DNA from: Mesostigma viride
Taxonomy: Eukaryota > Streptophyta > Mesostigmatophyceae > Mesostigmatales > Mesostigmataceae
Direction: 5' to 3'
DNA: 64,000 nt
Assembly: GCA_009746045.1 (NCBI GenBank)
Contig: RPFO01000594.1
Location: 1,198,818-1,262,817, forward strand
Shown: positions 20,868 through 30,552 of the stretch, piece after piece
Position numbering within the stretch: position 1 is the stretch's first letter
Layout: each line of letters begins with the position of its first letter
Made by a program: the position numbers and the translations under genes
The notes under the pieces: model-generated
Seen by the model: only the letters and a program-made list of their open reading frames with translations
What the model was told of the DNA's origin: nothing
Database searches by the model: none

Positions 20868-21243
20868 TAAGTAAGTACTTGCGTGTCATGCGCAAAGGCA
20901 TGCCACGGAGTACTATGCTAATCTCATTAGAAAAAATAATTACACGAAAGTTTAAACAAATACCGTCCTATAGTCAGCAAAATTGGTGCGAGAGGTCCCC
21001 AGTTCGATTCCGGCCTGGATTCATTTGCAGATCGCGTTTTTCCGCGTTTTCCGCGGACCGGCACTGAACGCAAATGGTTTTCACCTTTGCGGCGTGCCAA
21101 ATCAGAAAATACCGTCTGCATCATTCCCCAACCATTAAGCACTAGATGGGGATGTAATCCTCATCCGAGCTGTCCTCTTCTGTAATGGCAGACGAGGCGG
21201 TAGTGTAGCGGCTATCCTCAGGGCCAATAACCTCCCCCTGCGG
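20868..21243 (-). mobile_element. LINE family C, 3'-end fragment with (TTAC)n tail, split by a short insertion
   Basis: Minus strand. The end of ORF2 (residues EDSSDEDYIPI) lies near 21145-21185; then comes the 3' UTR with GCCACGGAGTACTATGC, ending in AAGTAAGTAAGTACTTGCG at 20868, read as a (CTTA)n tail. It matches the 3' end of the long family C element at 39942-40140. The insertion at 20968-21106 interrupts the UTR. Confidence 0.75.
20958..21116 (+). mobile_element. SINE-like insertion with 10-bp target duplication and tRNA-like box B
   Basis: AAATACCGTC at 20958-20967 is repeated at 21107-21116, flanking 139 bp absent from the sibling family C element, which reads AAATATCGTCTGC without a break near 40043. 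The insert has TATAGTCAGC and CCAGTTCGATTCC, the latter a good Pol III box B / tRNA T-loop. The stretch between them is too short for an anticodon arm. No poly(A) or simple tail is seen. Confidence 0.55.
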
Positions 21244-21261
21244 ACAATGGCATGGCGGGGC

Positions 21262-22304
21262 GGAAATGGAGATTCGGCTGGCGGACATCATCTATGCAGA
21301 CGACACCACCCTCTTCGAGGACACTGAGCACGTGCAGACGTGGCTTGACTGCCTGGCTATCGAGGCCCGTGTAGTGGGGCTTGAGGTCAGCAAGAAGACA
21401 GAGGCTCTGGCGATTGGGCTCACTCAGCCACCGCCCGCCCTCTTTCTCCTTGACGACTCTCGAGTCCTGTATCGGGACCGCGTCAAGCTGCTGGGCAGCC
21501 TCCTCCCCAGCTGCGAGGCTGATGTGGACCACCGCATCTCCCTCGCGCCTGGCACCCTTTCTTTACGGGCCAATACCGGGCTCTGTGGCGCAAGCCCGTG
21601 GGCAAGGTAGAGAAACAGGACCTGTCCTCGTCCTTCCTGTTCTTACGTATGGGGCCGAGACGTGGACCCTCACCGGCGACCTGGCCTGAAAGTTGGACGG
21701 CGCGGTCACCAACATGCTGCGATCCATTTTCAGAGTAGGCTATGCTGCTCATGTTCGCAATGAGGACCTGTACCTCGGCATGCCATATATCACCAGCACC
21801 ATGCATTAAGCAGCGGCGCCTGCAGCTAGTAGGGCACTTAGCTCGCACCAACCAGGTAGACACCTCACGTGGCCCTCCCGCGGGACTGCGCCCAGCTCAG
21901 CCTGGCCGGCACCTCCTTACGTGGGCCGGGCCCCGTGATGCTAGACGCCGCAAGGCCCGCACCTTCAAAGATCAACAGCTCGTAGAGGACATGGGGGGCC
22001 TAGGCCTCTCCGTGATTTGGAAAAAGATGATGGACAAGGCCAAGTGGGCCCAGGTCATAGAGGACAACGAACCCCCTCCCGTGGGGAAGCGGCCCGCGTG
22101 TGCAAACATACGGGAAGCACGCCAGACAGGTCCCCTAGGGTAGAGAGCTTAGACTAGTTGTTGTAGATAGATGTTGTAGATAGATGTTGTAGATAGATTA
22201 GACCGGTAGGACTGTTTGCACCCATCCATCCATCCATCCATCGGGGTTGATGCTCCGTGACTCCCCAACGGGAGCTAGCTAGCACGAGTCTAATTAATTA
22301 ATCC
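21262..22304 (+). mobile_element. LINE family B copy 1, 5'-truncated, with (TTAA)n tail
   Basis: It opens in the RT with RLADIIYADDTTLFED (catalytic YADD near 21295-21306). Next come QTWLDCLAIEARVVGLEVSK and VKLLGSLLPSCE; after frame changes, TYGAETWTLTGDLA, and then RRLQLVGHLARTNQVDTS with PGRHLLTWAGP and GLSVIWKKMMDKAKW to about 22143. The 3' UTR ends (CCAT)n, GCTCCGTGACTCCCCAACGG, then TCTAATTAATTAAT. At least three frame breaks mark it as dead. Confidence 0.8.
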
Positions 22305-22952
22305 ATGCTAAAATGCAATTAGGTCTGCAGCCCGGTCGTCGCGAACCTTTGGGATCTCCTGCGACAGCCGTAGCGGTCCGTGCTGCTTGGTTGGACTAGT
22401 GTCCGATGCTGTCCTCTGGAATCTTTCGCGTCGGCGCCTTGGCCAATCCCCGCTGGTCCCAAAGTTGTCGGAAAAAATAGTCTGACCATAAGTAAGCAAT
22501 GGCTAGGGCATGATGGCGTCTCGATCAGCAGAGTCTAGTGGCTCTCAACATGGGCAATGCATGGCTGACTCATAGCGGATGCAGTAAGCCGCTGCCCCAT
22601 GGTCCAGAGCCCATAACCGATAGGCTTGGAGCTCATTTAAAGGCACCGGTTTGGGAGATTATAAAGGCCTCTCCCGGAGCCTGAGGGTTTTTAGAGGCAT
22701 ACCGGCCCAGGGTTAACCCACAACCCCCACGATCGAAATTCGCCCCTCAAAAACCGATCAATATGCATCTTGGTTGCAGGGGGACGCAGTCACGTGTCTA
22801 TTATTAACTAACTATAACTAACTAATTAATTAATGCATCTTGGTTGCATGCATTAATAATTTTATTTACACTGCATCCGGCATTGTAACTGCATCAAGTG
22901 AGCATAAGTCCCTCCACGTCATTGGATTGCCATGCGTCCAGGAATAGCTGTC
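22305..22952. other. repeat-derived spacer with two shared blocks; no gene
   Basis: 22614-22720 (GCTCATTT, CTCTCCCGGAGCCTGAGG, CCCAGGGTT) recurs diverged at 56800-56895, so it is a dispersed repeat. Near 22785 a family A-like 3' end (GACGCAGTCACGTGTCTATT) runs into imperfect ATTAACTAACTA repeats. At 22895-22920 the complement of AGGGACTTATGCTCAC shows a second, inverted end. No coding signal. Confidence 0.5.
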
Positions 22953-23977
22953 TCACCTAATAAGTCCTCGTGATGCCGGGACACCTTGCCCGTAGGTGGA
23001 CGCGTCAGATGCGACAACTTCACGTGCCAAAGCCGGTGCGCTTCGGTCAACCCTTAGCATAGGAGCCAAGGCCAGAGCACACTCTAACTCCTCCAAGGCG
23101 GGGCCCGCACCCCGGCCCACATCCCCAGGACCGCTGCCCCCACCCAAGGTTGCAGGCTGATGAATTTCAAAACATTGCTGCCATATGGACAGGCAGCTGC
23201 GGCCACAAGCCCACAACCACCGCCCCAAGATGGCAGCCAGCCCCTCAGCCGTAGCTCGGCCACGAGTGAGTATTGCCTGCGTGTGGGCGATCACAAGGTT
23301 GAGCTGCTTGACCGTTAATTGGTTCCAGCACGCCGTTCCGTCGGTGCACCACCCCCAGGGCTTCTAGCTCGATCGTCCCCTCAGTACGTCCAGGCTGGCC
23401 CATCTTAGTCTTCTCCTCAGTTAGACAGCACAAGGTTGTTAGGAAGGTAGCCTTCCTCAAGTAGCGCGCGTGATGAGCTCGTTCACCGCCTTGCAGGTCC
23501 GTCCGCCGCTGGCCACCAATTAAGTCATCCGGATGGTGATGGACATTGGACAGCATGGATGGGGGCAGGGGGGGTTTCCAGGTCGATCTGAAGCTCCCCG
23601 GTGCGGTCCTCCTTGTACTCGATGACCAAGCGCAGCCCGGCAGCGGCTGGCCACCCAGTCGTCGCGCACCAAGGTGAGCTCACCTGCGCTTGAGAGGTAG
23701 TTGATCTGGCGCGCCTCGGATCCAGTGCACCGCTCATGTACATAGAGCACCATCTCATGGATGGCCTCCCCCAGCGCCACCGCATGGGAAGATCCCATGG
23801 CCAGCACGGGCCACACCCTCCGCCTCGGCCCTGCCAGGCCCATGCTAGTAGACCACACACTATGAAGCCCTTATTTGGCAGTCCCACCACCACTCGGGCA
23901 CCTCGATGGAGTAGTAGTATGACACGAGGTCGCTCTTCGCGCTGTAGCACCATGCAGCCCTTGATGTAGACCTCCAC
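22953..23977 (-). mobile_element. degenerate reverse transcriptase / RNase H fragment of an unidentified retroelement
   Basis: Several minus-strand frames give retroelement-like pieces in order: VLAMGSSHAVALGEAIHE (23858-23520); GTIELEALGVVHRRNGVLEP (about 23440); then QAILTRGRATAEGLAAILGR, LALAPMLRVDR and REVVASDASTYGQGV (23294-22953). The last resembles the RT-RNase H connection and the DAS...G motif of some algal retroelements. It is not the LINE type seen elsewhere in the window and I could not place its family. Frames are broken throughout. Confidence 0.4.
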
Positions 23978-23982
23978 GAGGA

Positions 23983-24250
23983 TTAATCAATTAATTAATT
24001 GAACTCTTGCTCCTCCCTTTGGGGAGTCACGGAGCTCCGGAGTGCTTTTAATCCCTGTTAATGTACTGCACAACCTGTATTTAGCCATGTACAAGTGTGC
24101 CTATGATGTGCCCCAACCAGTCATGATGCCTAGCTTTATTTAGTTGCATGCTGTACCCATGCAGAGAGCTACTATCTGCTGAGAAGCCGTGCCCTAGCCT
24201 TTGTATAGCCACTGATGATCTCCCCCCCTATATCCAGGCCTATGTACTGC
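23983..24250 (-). mobile_element. LINE 3' UTR fragment, minus strand, with (TTAA)n tail
   Basis: Reverse-complemented, it reads GGGATTAAAAGCAC, GAGCTCCGTGACTCCCC, then the ATTAATTAATTG tail, nearly the same as the end of the half-LINE at 63765-63834. Its interior (AAATAAAGCTAGGCATCAT) matches 55572-55592. Confidence 0.65.
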
Positions 24251-24344
24251 CGGCCTAGGTGCTGGAATACATAGCGGATGTGTGCAGGTGCACTTTGTGC
24301 ACCCAGATCGAGCAGCTGTGTAGTTTACACCCTACCCTTGCAGG

Positions 24345-24645
24345 AAGTAGCCAAGAGTGTATTAAAAGCCATATGCCCCTTCTCAGCCCTATGTACATGT
24401 ACTCCCAACGAAGTTATGTTCCAATTCAATTCAATTCAATTCAATTCAATTCAATTCAATTCAATTCAATTCAATTCAATTCAATTCAATTCAATTCAAT
24501 TCAATTCAATTCAATTCAATTCAATTCAATTCAATTCAATTCAATTCAATTCAATTCAATTCAATTCAATTCAATTCAATTCAATTCAATTCAATTCAAT
24601 TCAATTCAATTCAATTCAATTCAATTCAATTCAATTCAATTCAAT
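24345..24645 (+). mobile_element. LINE family E 3' end with a 223-bp (AATTC)n tail
   Basis: GCCATATGCCCCTTCTCAGC and ACTCCCAACGAAGTTATG, the family E 3' end, are followed at once by about 45 perfect AATTC units at 24423-24645. Elsewhere the same 3' end is followed by (TTAA)n. The ORFs reading through it (Gln-Phe-Asn-Ser-Ile) are artefacts. Confidence 0.75.
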
Positions 24646-25650
24646 GTGCACAACAGGAAGAAAGGGCAGAGACCGGCCCCCTTTCTCCTTCATGCCAGAG
24701 GCATGCCACAGCTGCAATCGGACACGATAGACGATCCGGCAAGTTCTGTGGGTGCTATAAGACCCAATGATGTGAGCATATCATAACAAGGAGCGTGGAC
24801 CACGAGGATGCCCAGGTGGGGGAGCAGGATCTTGGGGGGGTCCATGCACCCACAGCAGGTTGCCCAGCTTCTTGTTGACGATGAACCGTAGCTCACCCGG
24901 CACCCCCTTGCTTGGCCACTCCACAGCAGCCATCCACCCACTTGGGCCGCCTCTCCCGGAACGTCACCATGCCCACGCCTGCTGCCCGGCTCATGAGCTT
25001 GACCCGCATTCAGCCATGGCCGAGCATCCCTGGCTGGTGGGCTTGGGCACATTATAATACCCGCCTTGCGCTCGCCGCGACGGCTGGCTTGATGCAGTTC
25101 TCTTCGCTGGCACTATATCTCCTGCCAGCTCAGCCGCATAGCCAACAGGTCGAGCAGCCGTGCCTTCAGCTCCCCGCCACCTCCTCCGCCTTTGGCAAAC
25201 TCACCACGTCCGCGCGCAGTTGTTCGTATATATTCTGCTTCCCATATACTGCATCAGCACCTTCTTGCACCTGGCCTGTCGCAACGCCGGCCCCTACGCG
25301 GCGACTGTGCCAGGTGCATTCCTTTTTTACCCTCGCAAGGGCCTCCTCCAGTCCCCTTAGAGCACGCCCCTCTTGAGGGTTAGGAGGAGGGTCTGCCCCC
25401 CCGCACCCCACAGCCAATTAAGCCAAGTTACGCTGATACCTTGCGATGAAGGTCATTGCTGGGATGTGGTGAGGCACAGGCGATGTTGGAGTATGGTTCA
25501 GGAGTTCGATATTTCAGCGCCCACGGTGCCCGGCGGGGGGTTAGTTGTCTCGCAAGAGAATGTCTGAGTTACATGGTGTCGCAAGCTCCCACATCATTCG
25601 TATAATGTCAAATGCATGCATGACATGGTGGATTTGGGGGTGGAAATTAT
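24646..25650. other. spacer with possible degenerate retroelement pieces; no gene recognised
   Basis: Minus-strand ORFs at 24690-25052 and 25166-25417 are GC-rich but show no recognisable motif. They may belong to the same unidentified element as 22953-23977. Nothing else is supported. Confidence 0.3.
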
Positions 25651-26247
25651 GTACGACTCGACGGCGCCGTCACCAAGATGCTGCGCAAAGCCCTTAACAT
25701 CCCCTTTGGTTTGCACATTAGTAATGAGGATTTGTACGCTGATTTGCCCTATGTTTCCCACATTATTAGGCACAGGCGCCTGGGCCTAGCCGGGCACCTG
25801 GCCCGCACAGATCAGGTAGATACCTCAGATAGACTAGCTGGCACCAAGCCCGCCCAGCCTGGGCGATATGTCCTCACCTGGCGTGCCCCCGGCCGCGCGC
25901 GGCAGGGCCGCCACCCGTGGACATTTCGTGATAGACTCGGCATGGACATGTGCTACACTAGACGTGACGGGCTCACCCCCGGGCAGCCTCCTGGTTTGTC
26001 TGTAATATGGAGGCAGATGGTGCGCAAGGATAGATGGCAAGTAGTGATGAAGGAGACCACCCCCAAGCCTGTGGGGGCTCCGCGTGTGACCAAGTATGGC
26101 ATTCATAGCGATTCGGGCCGCGGTGCCCACACCCCTGTAACTAGGACCTAGATAGCTGATACCATCCATTCCATCCCATGTTCCCCTCCCACTGAGGACT
26201 TATGCTCACGTGACGCAGTCACGTGTCTATTAATTAATTAATTAATT
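25651..26247 (+). mobile_element. LINE family A copy 2, 5'-truncated, with (TTAA)n tail
   Basis: It starts at CGACTCGACGGCGCCGTCAC and is almost identical to family A copy 1 from 20205 on. The ORF to 26149 has RRLGLAGHLARTDQVDTS and PGLSVIWRQMVRKDRW and stays open, ending shortly before the shared 3' UTR. The tail ATTAATTAATTAATTA is at 26231-26247. Near-identity with copy 1 suggests recent movement of the family. Confidence 0.85.
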
Positions 26248-26249
26248 AT

Positions 26250-26570
26250 GTAAATAATTTATTTACAGCTGACTACGTCACGTGCGCACAAGTCCGCAGT
26301 GGGATGCGAATCGGGTGGAATGGATTATGCTAGTTAAATAAGTTATCAAGTTCCTAGTTACAGGGTGGTGGGCACCACGGCCCGAATGGCTGTGAATGCG
26401 CGCCAAATGCATGGGTCACACGCGGAGCCCCCACTGACTTGGGGGTGATCTCCTTCATCACTACCGGGCACCTATCCTTGCGAGCCGTCGGTGGTGGACA
26501 TGCATAGCTGCATATTCAATGCCCTGAGGACTGATGCTCACGTGACGCAGTTAATTAATTAATTAATTAT
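26250..26570. mobile_element. two more family A 3' ends: one minus strand, one plus strand
   Basis: 26250-26490, read on the minus strand, is a diverged family A 3' region (GTAACTAGGAACTTG, CACGTGACGTAGTCAGC) whose tail faces the tail of copy 2. At 26525-26570 a plus-strand end (CTGAGGACTGATGCTCACGTGACGCAG) runs into TTAATTAATTAATTA. That tract then serves as the tail of the minus-strand element at 26551-27575. Confidence 0.6.
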
Positions 26571-27575
26571 CAACATCACTCCGTTGGGAGTCAATGTAGC
26601 ACATATCCCTGAGAAGGGGCATATGGCTTTAAATACATCCTAGGCTACTTCATGCAAGGGTGGGAATGTAAGCAACACTTGCTCTAGGTGCCGCAAGGGC
26701 ACCGGCACCACCATGCTGTCTCAGGTTCAACCCAGCTAAGGGGATCCTGGCACGGGGGAGGAAGATCATCATGGCTATGCAAGGGCTAGGGCATGGCTTC
26801 TCGACAGAGAGCATCTCTCTGCATGGCATAGCATGGCTAAGTTCTTAATGCAACATCCATGGGGGTCCCATTATAGACAAAGCATGGCTAAATGTTGAAG
26901 GCATCATCCATGGGGGCCATTATGGGCGCACATGCGCGTGGGCCACATGCTAGGCTAAGCCTTACTAATCTACACTACTGGTATATATATTCCTAGTCTG
27001 AGGTGGCAGGAGGGGGCTGCCAGGGCTTGTGGTCAACGTGGATGACCGCCCCCCTCCAGTATACCGGCTTCCCCCTTGCGCTCTGCCGGAGCTGAAGGTA
27101 GGCCGGCCATAGCTCGCGTCGCCGTTGTTGCTGGGCCAGGGTCAAGTCGTCGTCCAGCGTGAAGCGAGTCTCCGAGAGCTTCTTGCGGCATTTAAGGAAC
27201 GCCAGCTTGTCCGCCATGTACTTAAAGGTGAGGAGCACGGGGGCCGGGCCAGCCTTCCCCCGCGCGCGGGGGAGGCGGACAGCCGACATGTCCAGCTCAC
27301 CAGTGAGTAACATGGGGGCAAGAATGGCGCGCTTAAATGCCTCAAGAAGGCTCGTGGAGGTCTCACCTGCCTGCTGGTCGAAGTGCTTGACGATGACATT
27401 GTGGCTGCGCCGGGCGATGTCGGCTTCCTCGCGAAGGTCGAGGGCTTGTTGCTTGAGTTGTGCCGAGATGGTGGAGGTGGTGGAGGTGGTGTGCTGCTTA
27501 AGCAAGTCCGCCCAGGTGGAGGGAGCATCGCCGGCCGAGCGATATTACGTGTATATATAATGCATAGACGCACCG
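26551..27575 (-). mobile_element. ORF1-only LINE ('half-LINE'), minus strand, (TTAA)n tail
   Basis: Its LINE ORF1 (26993-27505) is followed directly by about 420 bp of 3' UTR with the family E end (GAGAAGGGGCATATGGC, ACTCCCAACGGAGTGATG) and a (TTAA)n tail. There is no endonuclease or RT between them. The arrangement matches 62388-63834. Confidence 0.65.
26993..27505 (-). CDS. LINE ORF1-type nucleic-acid-binding protein, 170 aa
   Basis: The frame is intact, starting at a Met at 27505 and ending in TGA-side stop at 26993. The N-terminal 50 residues are helical and charged (SAQLKQQALDLREEADIARR), probably the end of a coiled coil. Then come GETSTSLLEAFKRAIL, PAPVLLTFKYMADKLAFL, FTLDDDLTLAQQQRRRELWP and VYWRGAVIHVDHKPWQPP. 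The last blocks recur in the ORF1 copies at 56346-56543, 54656-54946 and 62905-63409. The order coiled coil, RRM-like region, C-terminal domain fits L1 ORF1p-type RNA chaperones. The protein is shorter than its sibling at 62388, so its N-terminus is probably lost. Confidence 0.65.
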   Translation of the reverse strand: MLKQHTTSTTSTISAQLKQQALDLREEADIARRSHNVIVKHFDQQAGETSTSLLEAFKRAILAPMLLTGELDMSAVRLPRARGKAGPAPVLLTFKYMADKLAFLKCRKKLSETRFTLDDDLTLAQQQRRRELWPAYLQLRQSARGKPVYWRGAVIHVDHKPWQPPPATSD

Positions 27576-27859
27576 TACTGCTGGAGAGCTAATCGGGCAA
27601 CTACACCACAGGAATAAGCCAACCCAAACATTCGGGGTCACACCCTTTATGTACTAGCCCGGCCGTGTGCATGGCCGGTTGGCAGCAATGCCCTCTGCAT
27701 CATGAAAAATGGGAAGGGCTTGCCTGCAAACCAGGGAACTGACAAGGGCGCAGAATGACATCCCTGCGAAACGTGCTAAACTGCTTGTATTGTGCCCTAG
27801 ACACATTAATTAATTAATTAATTAATTAATCAACACGTAACAGCGTTCTCTCATTAATC
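27576..27859. other. spacer with a (TTAA)n tract at 27809-27831; no gene
   Basis: Nothing coding is seen. The tract after TGCCCTAGACACATTAATTA probably marks another plus-strand LINE end whose body I cannot match. Confidence 0.35.
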
Positions 27860-28122
27860 AACCCGGGCAGCCTCCTGGTTTGTCTGTAATATGGAGGCAG
27901 ATGGTGCGCAAGGATAGATAGATGGCAAGTAGTGATGAAGGAGACCACCCCCGAGTATGTGGGGGCTCCGCGTGTGACCGCGTATGGCATTCATAGCGAT
28001 TCGGGCCGCGGTGCCCACACCCCTGTAACTAGGACCTAGATAGCTTACACCATCCATTCCATCCCATGTTCCCCTCCCACTGAGGACTTATGCTCACGTG
28101 ACGCAGTCACGTGTCTATTAAT
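27860..28122 (+). mobile_element. LINE family A copy 3, strongly 5'-truncated
   Basis: It begins at CCCGGGCAGCCTCCTGGTTTG, inside the last 60 codons of ORF2. Like the other copies it carries the end of ORF2, the 3' UTR with CTGAGGACTTATGCTCACG, and the GTGTCTATTAATTAATT tail. Confidence 0.8.
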
Positions 28123-28450
28123 TAATTGATTAATTAATTAATTAACGGCGTTACGTGAGCGAAAGTCCTCAGAACCGTCAAGAGTGGGATGGGATGGGAT
28201 GGGATGGGATGGGATGGGATGGGATGGGATGGGATGGGATGGGATGGGATGGGATGGGATGGGATGGGATGGGATGGGATGGGATGGGATGGGATGGGAT
28301 GGGATGGGATGGGATGGGATGGGATGGGATGGGATGGGATGGGATGGGATGGGATGGGATGGGATGGGATGGGATGGGATGGGATGGAGGGAGCTCTAGC
28401 CATCTAAGACCTAGTTACGGGGTTGTGACACATGACGTCGGTGAAACCAG
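28123..28450 (-). mobile_element. LINE family A copy 4, minus-strand 3' end interrupted by (ATCCC)n
   Basis: On the minus strand, CCCGTAACTAGGTCTTAGATG (near 28420) is followed by (ATCCC)n and then by CTGAGGACTTTCGCTCACG and the tail ending at 28123. Normal family A 3' UTRs have ACCATCCATTCCATCCCATG at the place of the expansion. The tail is shared with copy 3, which points the other way. Confidence 0.7.
28186..28385. repeat. (GGGAT)n pentanucleotide, 40 perfect units
   Basis: A perfect 200-bp array inside a minus-strand family A 3' UTR. The sense reading is (ATCCC)n, which fits expansion of the TTCCATCCCATG found at this place in other copies. Frames stay open for its whole length and are artefacts. 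Confidence 0.97.
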
Positions 28451-29335
28451 ACATTGCTGCCAGGGCCGCGACTTGTCATGGCCGGCTGCAACTGCAGCGT
28501 GCTGGTCGGTGGAAGAGATGCACCCTTGTCACAGGCTGCTCTCTTGTCACAGGAAGTCAGTCTTGCTGGAACGGTGGACTGATTTGGAAAACTGTTCTCC
28601 GGTGTGTTTCTTCTGCCACAGTGGAGTTTTTGCAAGTAACCCACACCTCCACCAAGAAGCAGACAGGGGAACCGCACAGACCGGCCAGCGAGTACCTGAG
28701 AATGCTTTGGAGAACCGGTCCCCCTCATGACTACTTTGGTTTTCCAACAAGCTGTTAGTGACTGGCGTCACCAGGTCACCAGGTCCTTGGACTGCAGGAT
28801 GTAGGGCAGTGCAGGGTGAGCGCAGGGCGAGCGCAGGGCAAGCGTAGGGCGAGCGCAGGGCGAGCGCATGCACTGCAAAATCCAAGCTGTCACAGCAAGC
28901 CATTGCTGCAAAATCCCTTGTGCTAAGCCTCAAGGAGTTGAATTGCCTCAGCGGCCCAGCATGGATCCCATTTCCCAGCCACCTGTGCCAGCCACCATAG
29001 TGCAGATGCTGGGGTCATCCCCGAGGCAGCACACGGCAGTGCTTGCTGCGAATGGCGCTCTGTTCGTTAAGTCATGTGCGGCACCCGGCAGGCCATTCAC
29101 AAGCACAGCCCTTCACGGCGTGGACGAACAGCAGCGCAGATGCTGCAGAGGCAGCTTGCAGGCCCGCCCGGACCAGTGCCTGAACCCCGCGGAGTCCTGA
29201 CATCATTTTGAAGTGCAGCAATGACTGGCCCCTGACACAGGGCAGTTGTGCCACTCCCACATTAGCTCGCCCCGCCCTCCCACCCTTCTCACCAAGCAGC
29301 ATCACCAGTCAGCCCTGATCACCATGCCGCACCGA
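28451..29335. other. spacer; no gene recognised
   Basis: ORFs on both strands have no recognisable motif. 28816-28868 is a short run of GCGAGCGCAGG units. The right part may be 3' UTR of the minus-strand exon at 29336. Confidence 0.35.
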
Positions 29336-29624
29336 TCACCATTCGGCGTCCCTTCCCCCCTGCAGCAGCTCCAGCAGCACATCCAACCCTTCCGACTCCC
29401 CCAGCATCAAGGCTAACCGCTCGGCGCTGGTGGGCGAGCCAGCCAGCCCCGCAAACGTGACGTCCAGCGTGGCCTGTGGAGAGCGCGATGCGGCGGCTCT
29501 GCTCTCCGCCACCACCTCCCGCAGCAGGGACGAGAGCGAGGCGAGCGCGGCAATGGTGGACGCGCCGCCGCGCAGCAGCATGGCGGGCGACATCTGCGCG
29601 CGGGACAGCTCGAGCAGGGAAACC
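29336..29624 (-). CDS. possible last exon of an unknown gene (helical, ARM/HEAT-like)
   Basis: On the minus strand, TTGTGTGCGCAG serves as an acceptor; then 96 codons run to TGA at 29336. The peptide is Ala/Leu-rich and helical (RVSLLELSRAQMSPAMLLRG, ASLSSLLREVVAES, GLDVLLELLQGGRDAEW), with a spacing that recalls armadillo or HEAT repeats. That is only an impression. I could not find convincing upstream exons in 29640-30352. A 22-bp poly-G run at 29690-29711 lies in the presumed intron. Confidence 0.4.
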
Positions 29625-30352
29625 CTGCGCACACAAGGGGGAGGATGGTCGCCGCACGGCATGTCCGTGGCCGTGTTTCCGGGATGCACGGGGGGGGGGG
29701 GGGGGGGGGGGGTGGGCGCACACAGCAAGGCGGGTAGGGTGGGTGAGAGGAAGCCCCGTGGCGTGCAACAAGTTGGAGGGTAAGCAGCGTGCAGGGGACT
29801 AGGGCGGGTGAGAAGAGCCAAAGAACTTGGCGCCGGGCGCGACCGCTGGCTTCACCGGGCACTCAGGGGTTGAGGAGCCCACCCCCGAAATGCGCAACCG
29901 GCTGGGACAGGAGCAACGGATGGCGCCCAGACACCGCGGCGTGCTTGCTGCGTGGATGGCGCAAGTGAGACGGGGCGGCAAAGGTCGCGTACATACGGCT
30001 ACAGCGTACCCTGCACGCTGGCTTGACTCAGCGGGCAGCCGAATCAGCTATCGGTGCAACCTGATGGCCGAAGAGCAGCTGGGCCTACTAGGGACATCAG
30101 AGCACATCACCGACACCATGCATGGGGCAATGGCAACATGAAACAAAACAACATCATTTCTCTGCAACGGCATCCTTGTAAACTAAAACAAGCATGCAGC
30201 ATGCTCTTGTCCTACTATCATGCAGCATTGTAATACAGGGACCAGCATACACACTAACATATATAGTAGTACATACATATACTGACATGCTGAACCCAAA
30301 GACCTAAACCGCATACCACGTTGTCGCAGTGCATCAGCCAGCACATTGCACA
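29625..30352. other. spacer or intron upstream of the 29336 exon; nothing firm
   Basis: Contains a poly-G run and an AT-rich part (30130-30330). A minus-strand acceptor-like CCATCCACGCAG near 29940 could begin another exon, but no reading stays open convincingly. It ends at the 8-bp target site of the hAT-like element. Confidence 0.3.
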
Positions 30353-30384
30353 CTGACAGGCAGTGCTTCTGCTAACGGGACTAT

Positions 30385-30552
30385 TTCGTCAACCGGTTGA
30401 CGAATTTTGAAAATAGTAGTAAAATAGTCAACCATTTTGGGCAATTCGTCAACCACATTCGTCAACCAACTCGGCGATTCGTCAACCAATTGACGAATAT
30501 GTTCCGAAGTTCGTCAACCGGTTTGACGAAATGTTTAGGGTATTCGTCAACC
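30385..30552. repeat. left subterminal palindromic repeats of the hAT-like element
   Basis: TTCGTCAACCGGTTGACGAA at 30385-30404 is a perfect 20-bp palindrome. Close variants stand at 30478-30497 and 30510-30530, with extra single TTCGTCAACC half-sites between them. hAT transposases commonly bind clustered subterminal motifs, so these are probable transposase sites. Confidence 0.8.

Noticed and set aside
20980-21030. tRNA gene
   Set aside because: The T-arm-like sequence is good, but the spacing to the A-box-like part leaves no room for an anticodon arm and no acceptor stem pairs. It is treated as SINE-like.
24259-24786. 175-codon ORF with (Gln-Phe-Asn-Ser-Ile)n
   Set aside because: Translation of the (AATTC)n tail of a LINE.
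28134-28730. ORFs rich in Gly-Trp-Asp-Gly-Met or Pro-Ser-His-Pro-Ile
   Set aside because: Translation of the (GGGAT)n array inside a LINE 3' UTR.
29827-30141. 104-codon plus-strand ORF beside the hAT-like element
   Set aside because: No domain and no support from splice sites or neighbours.
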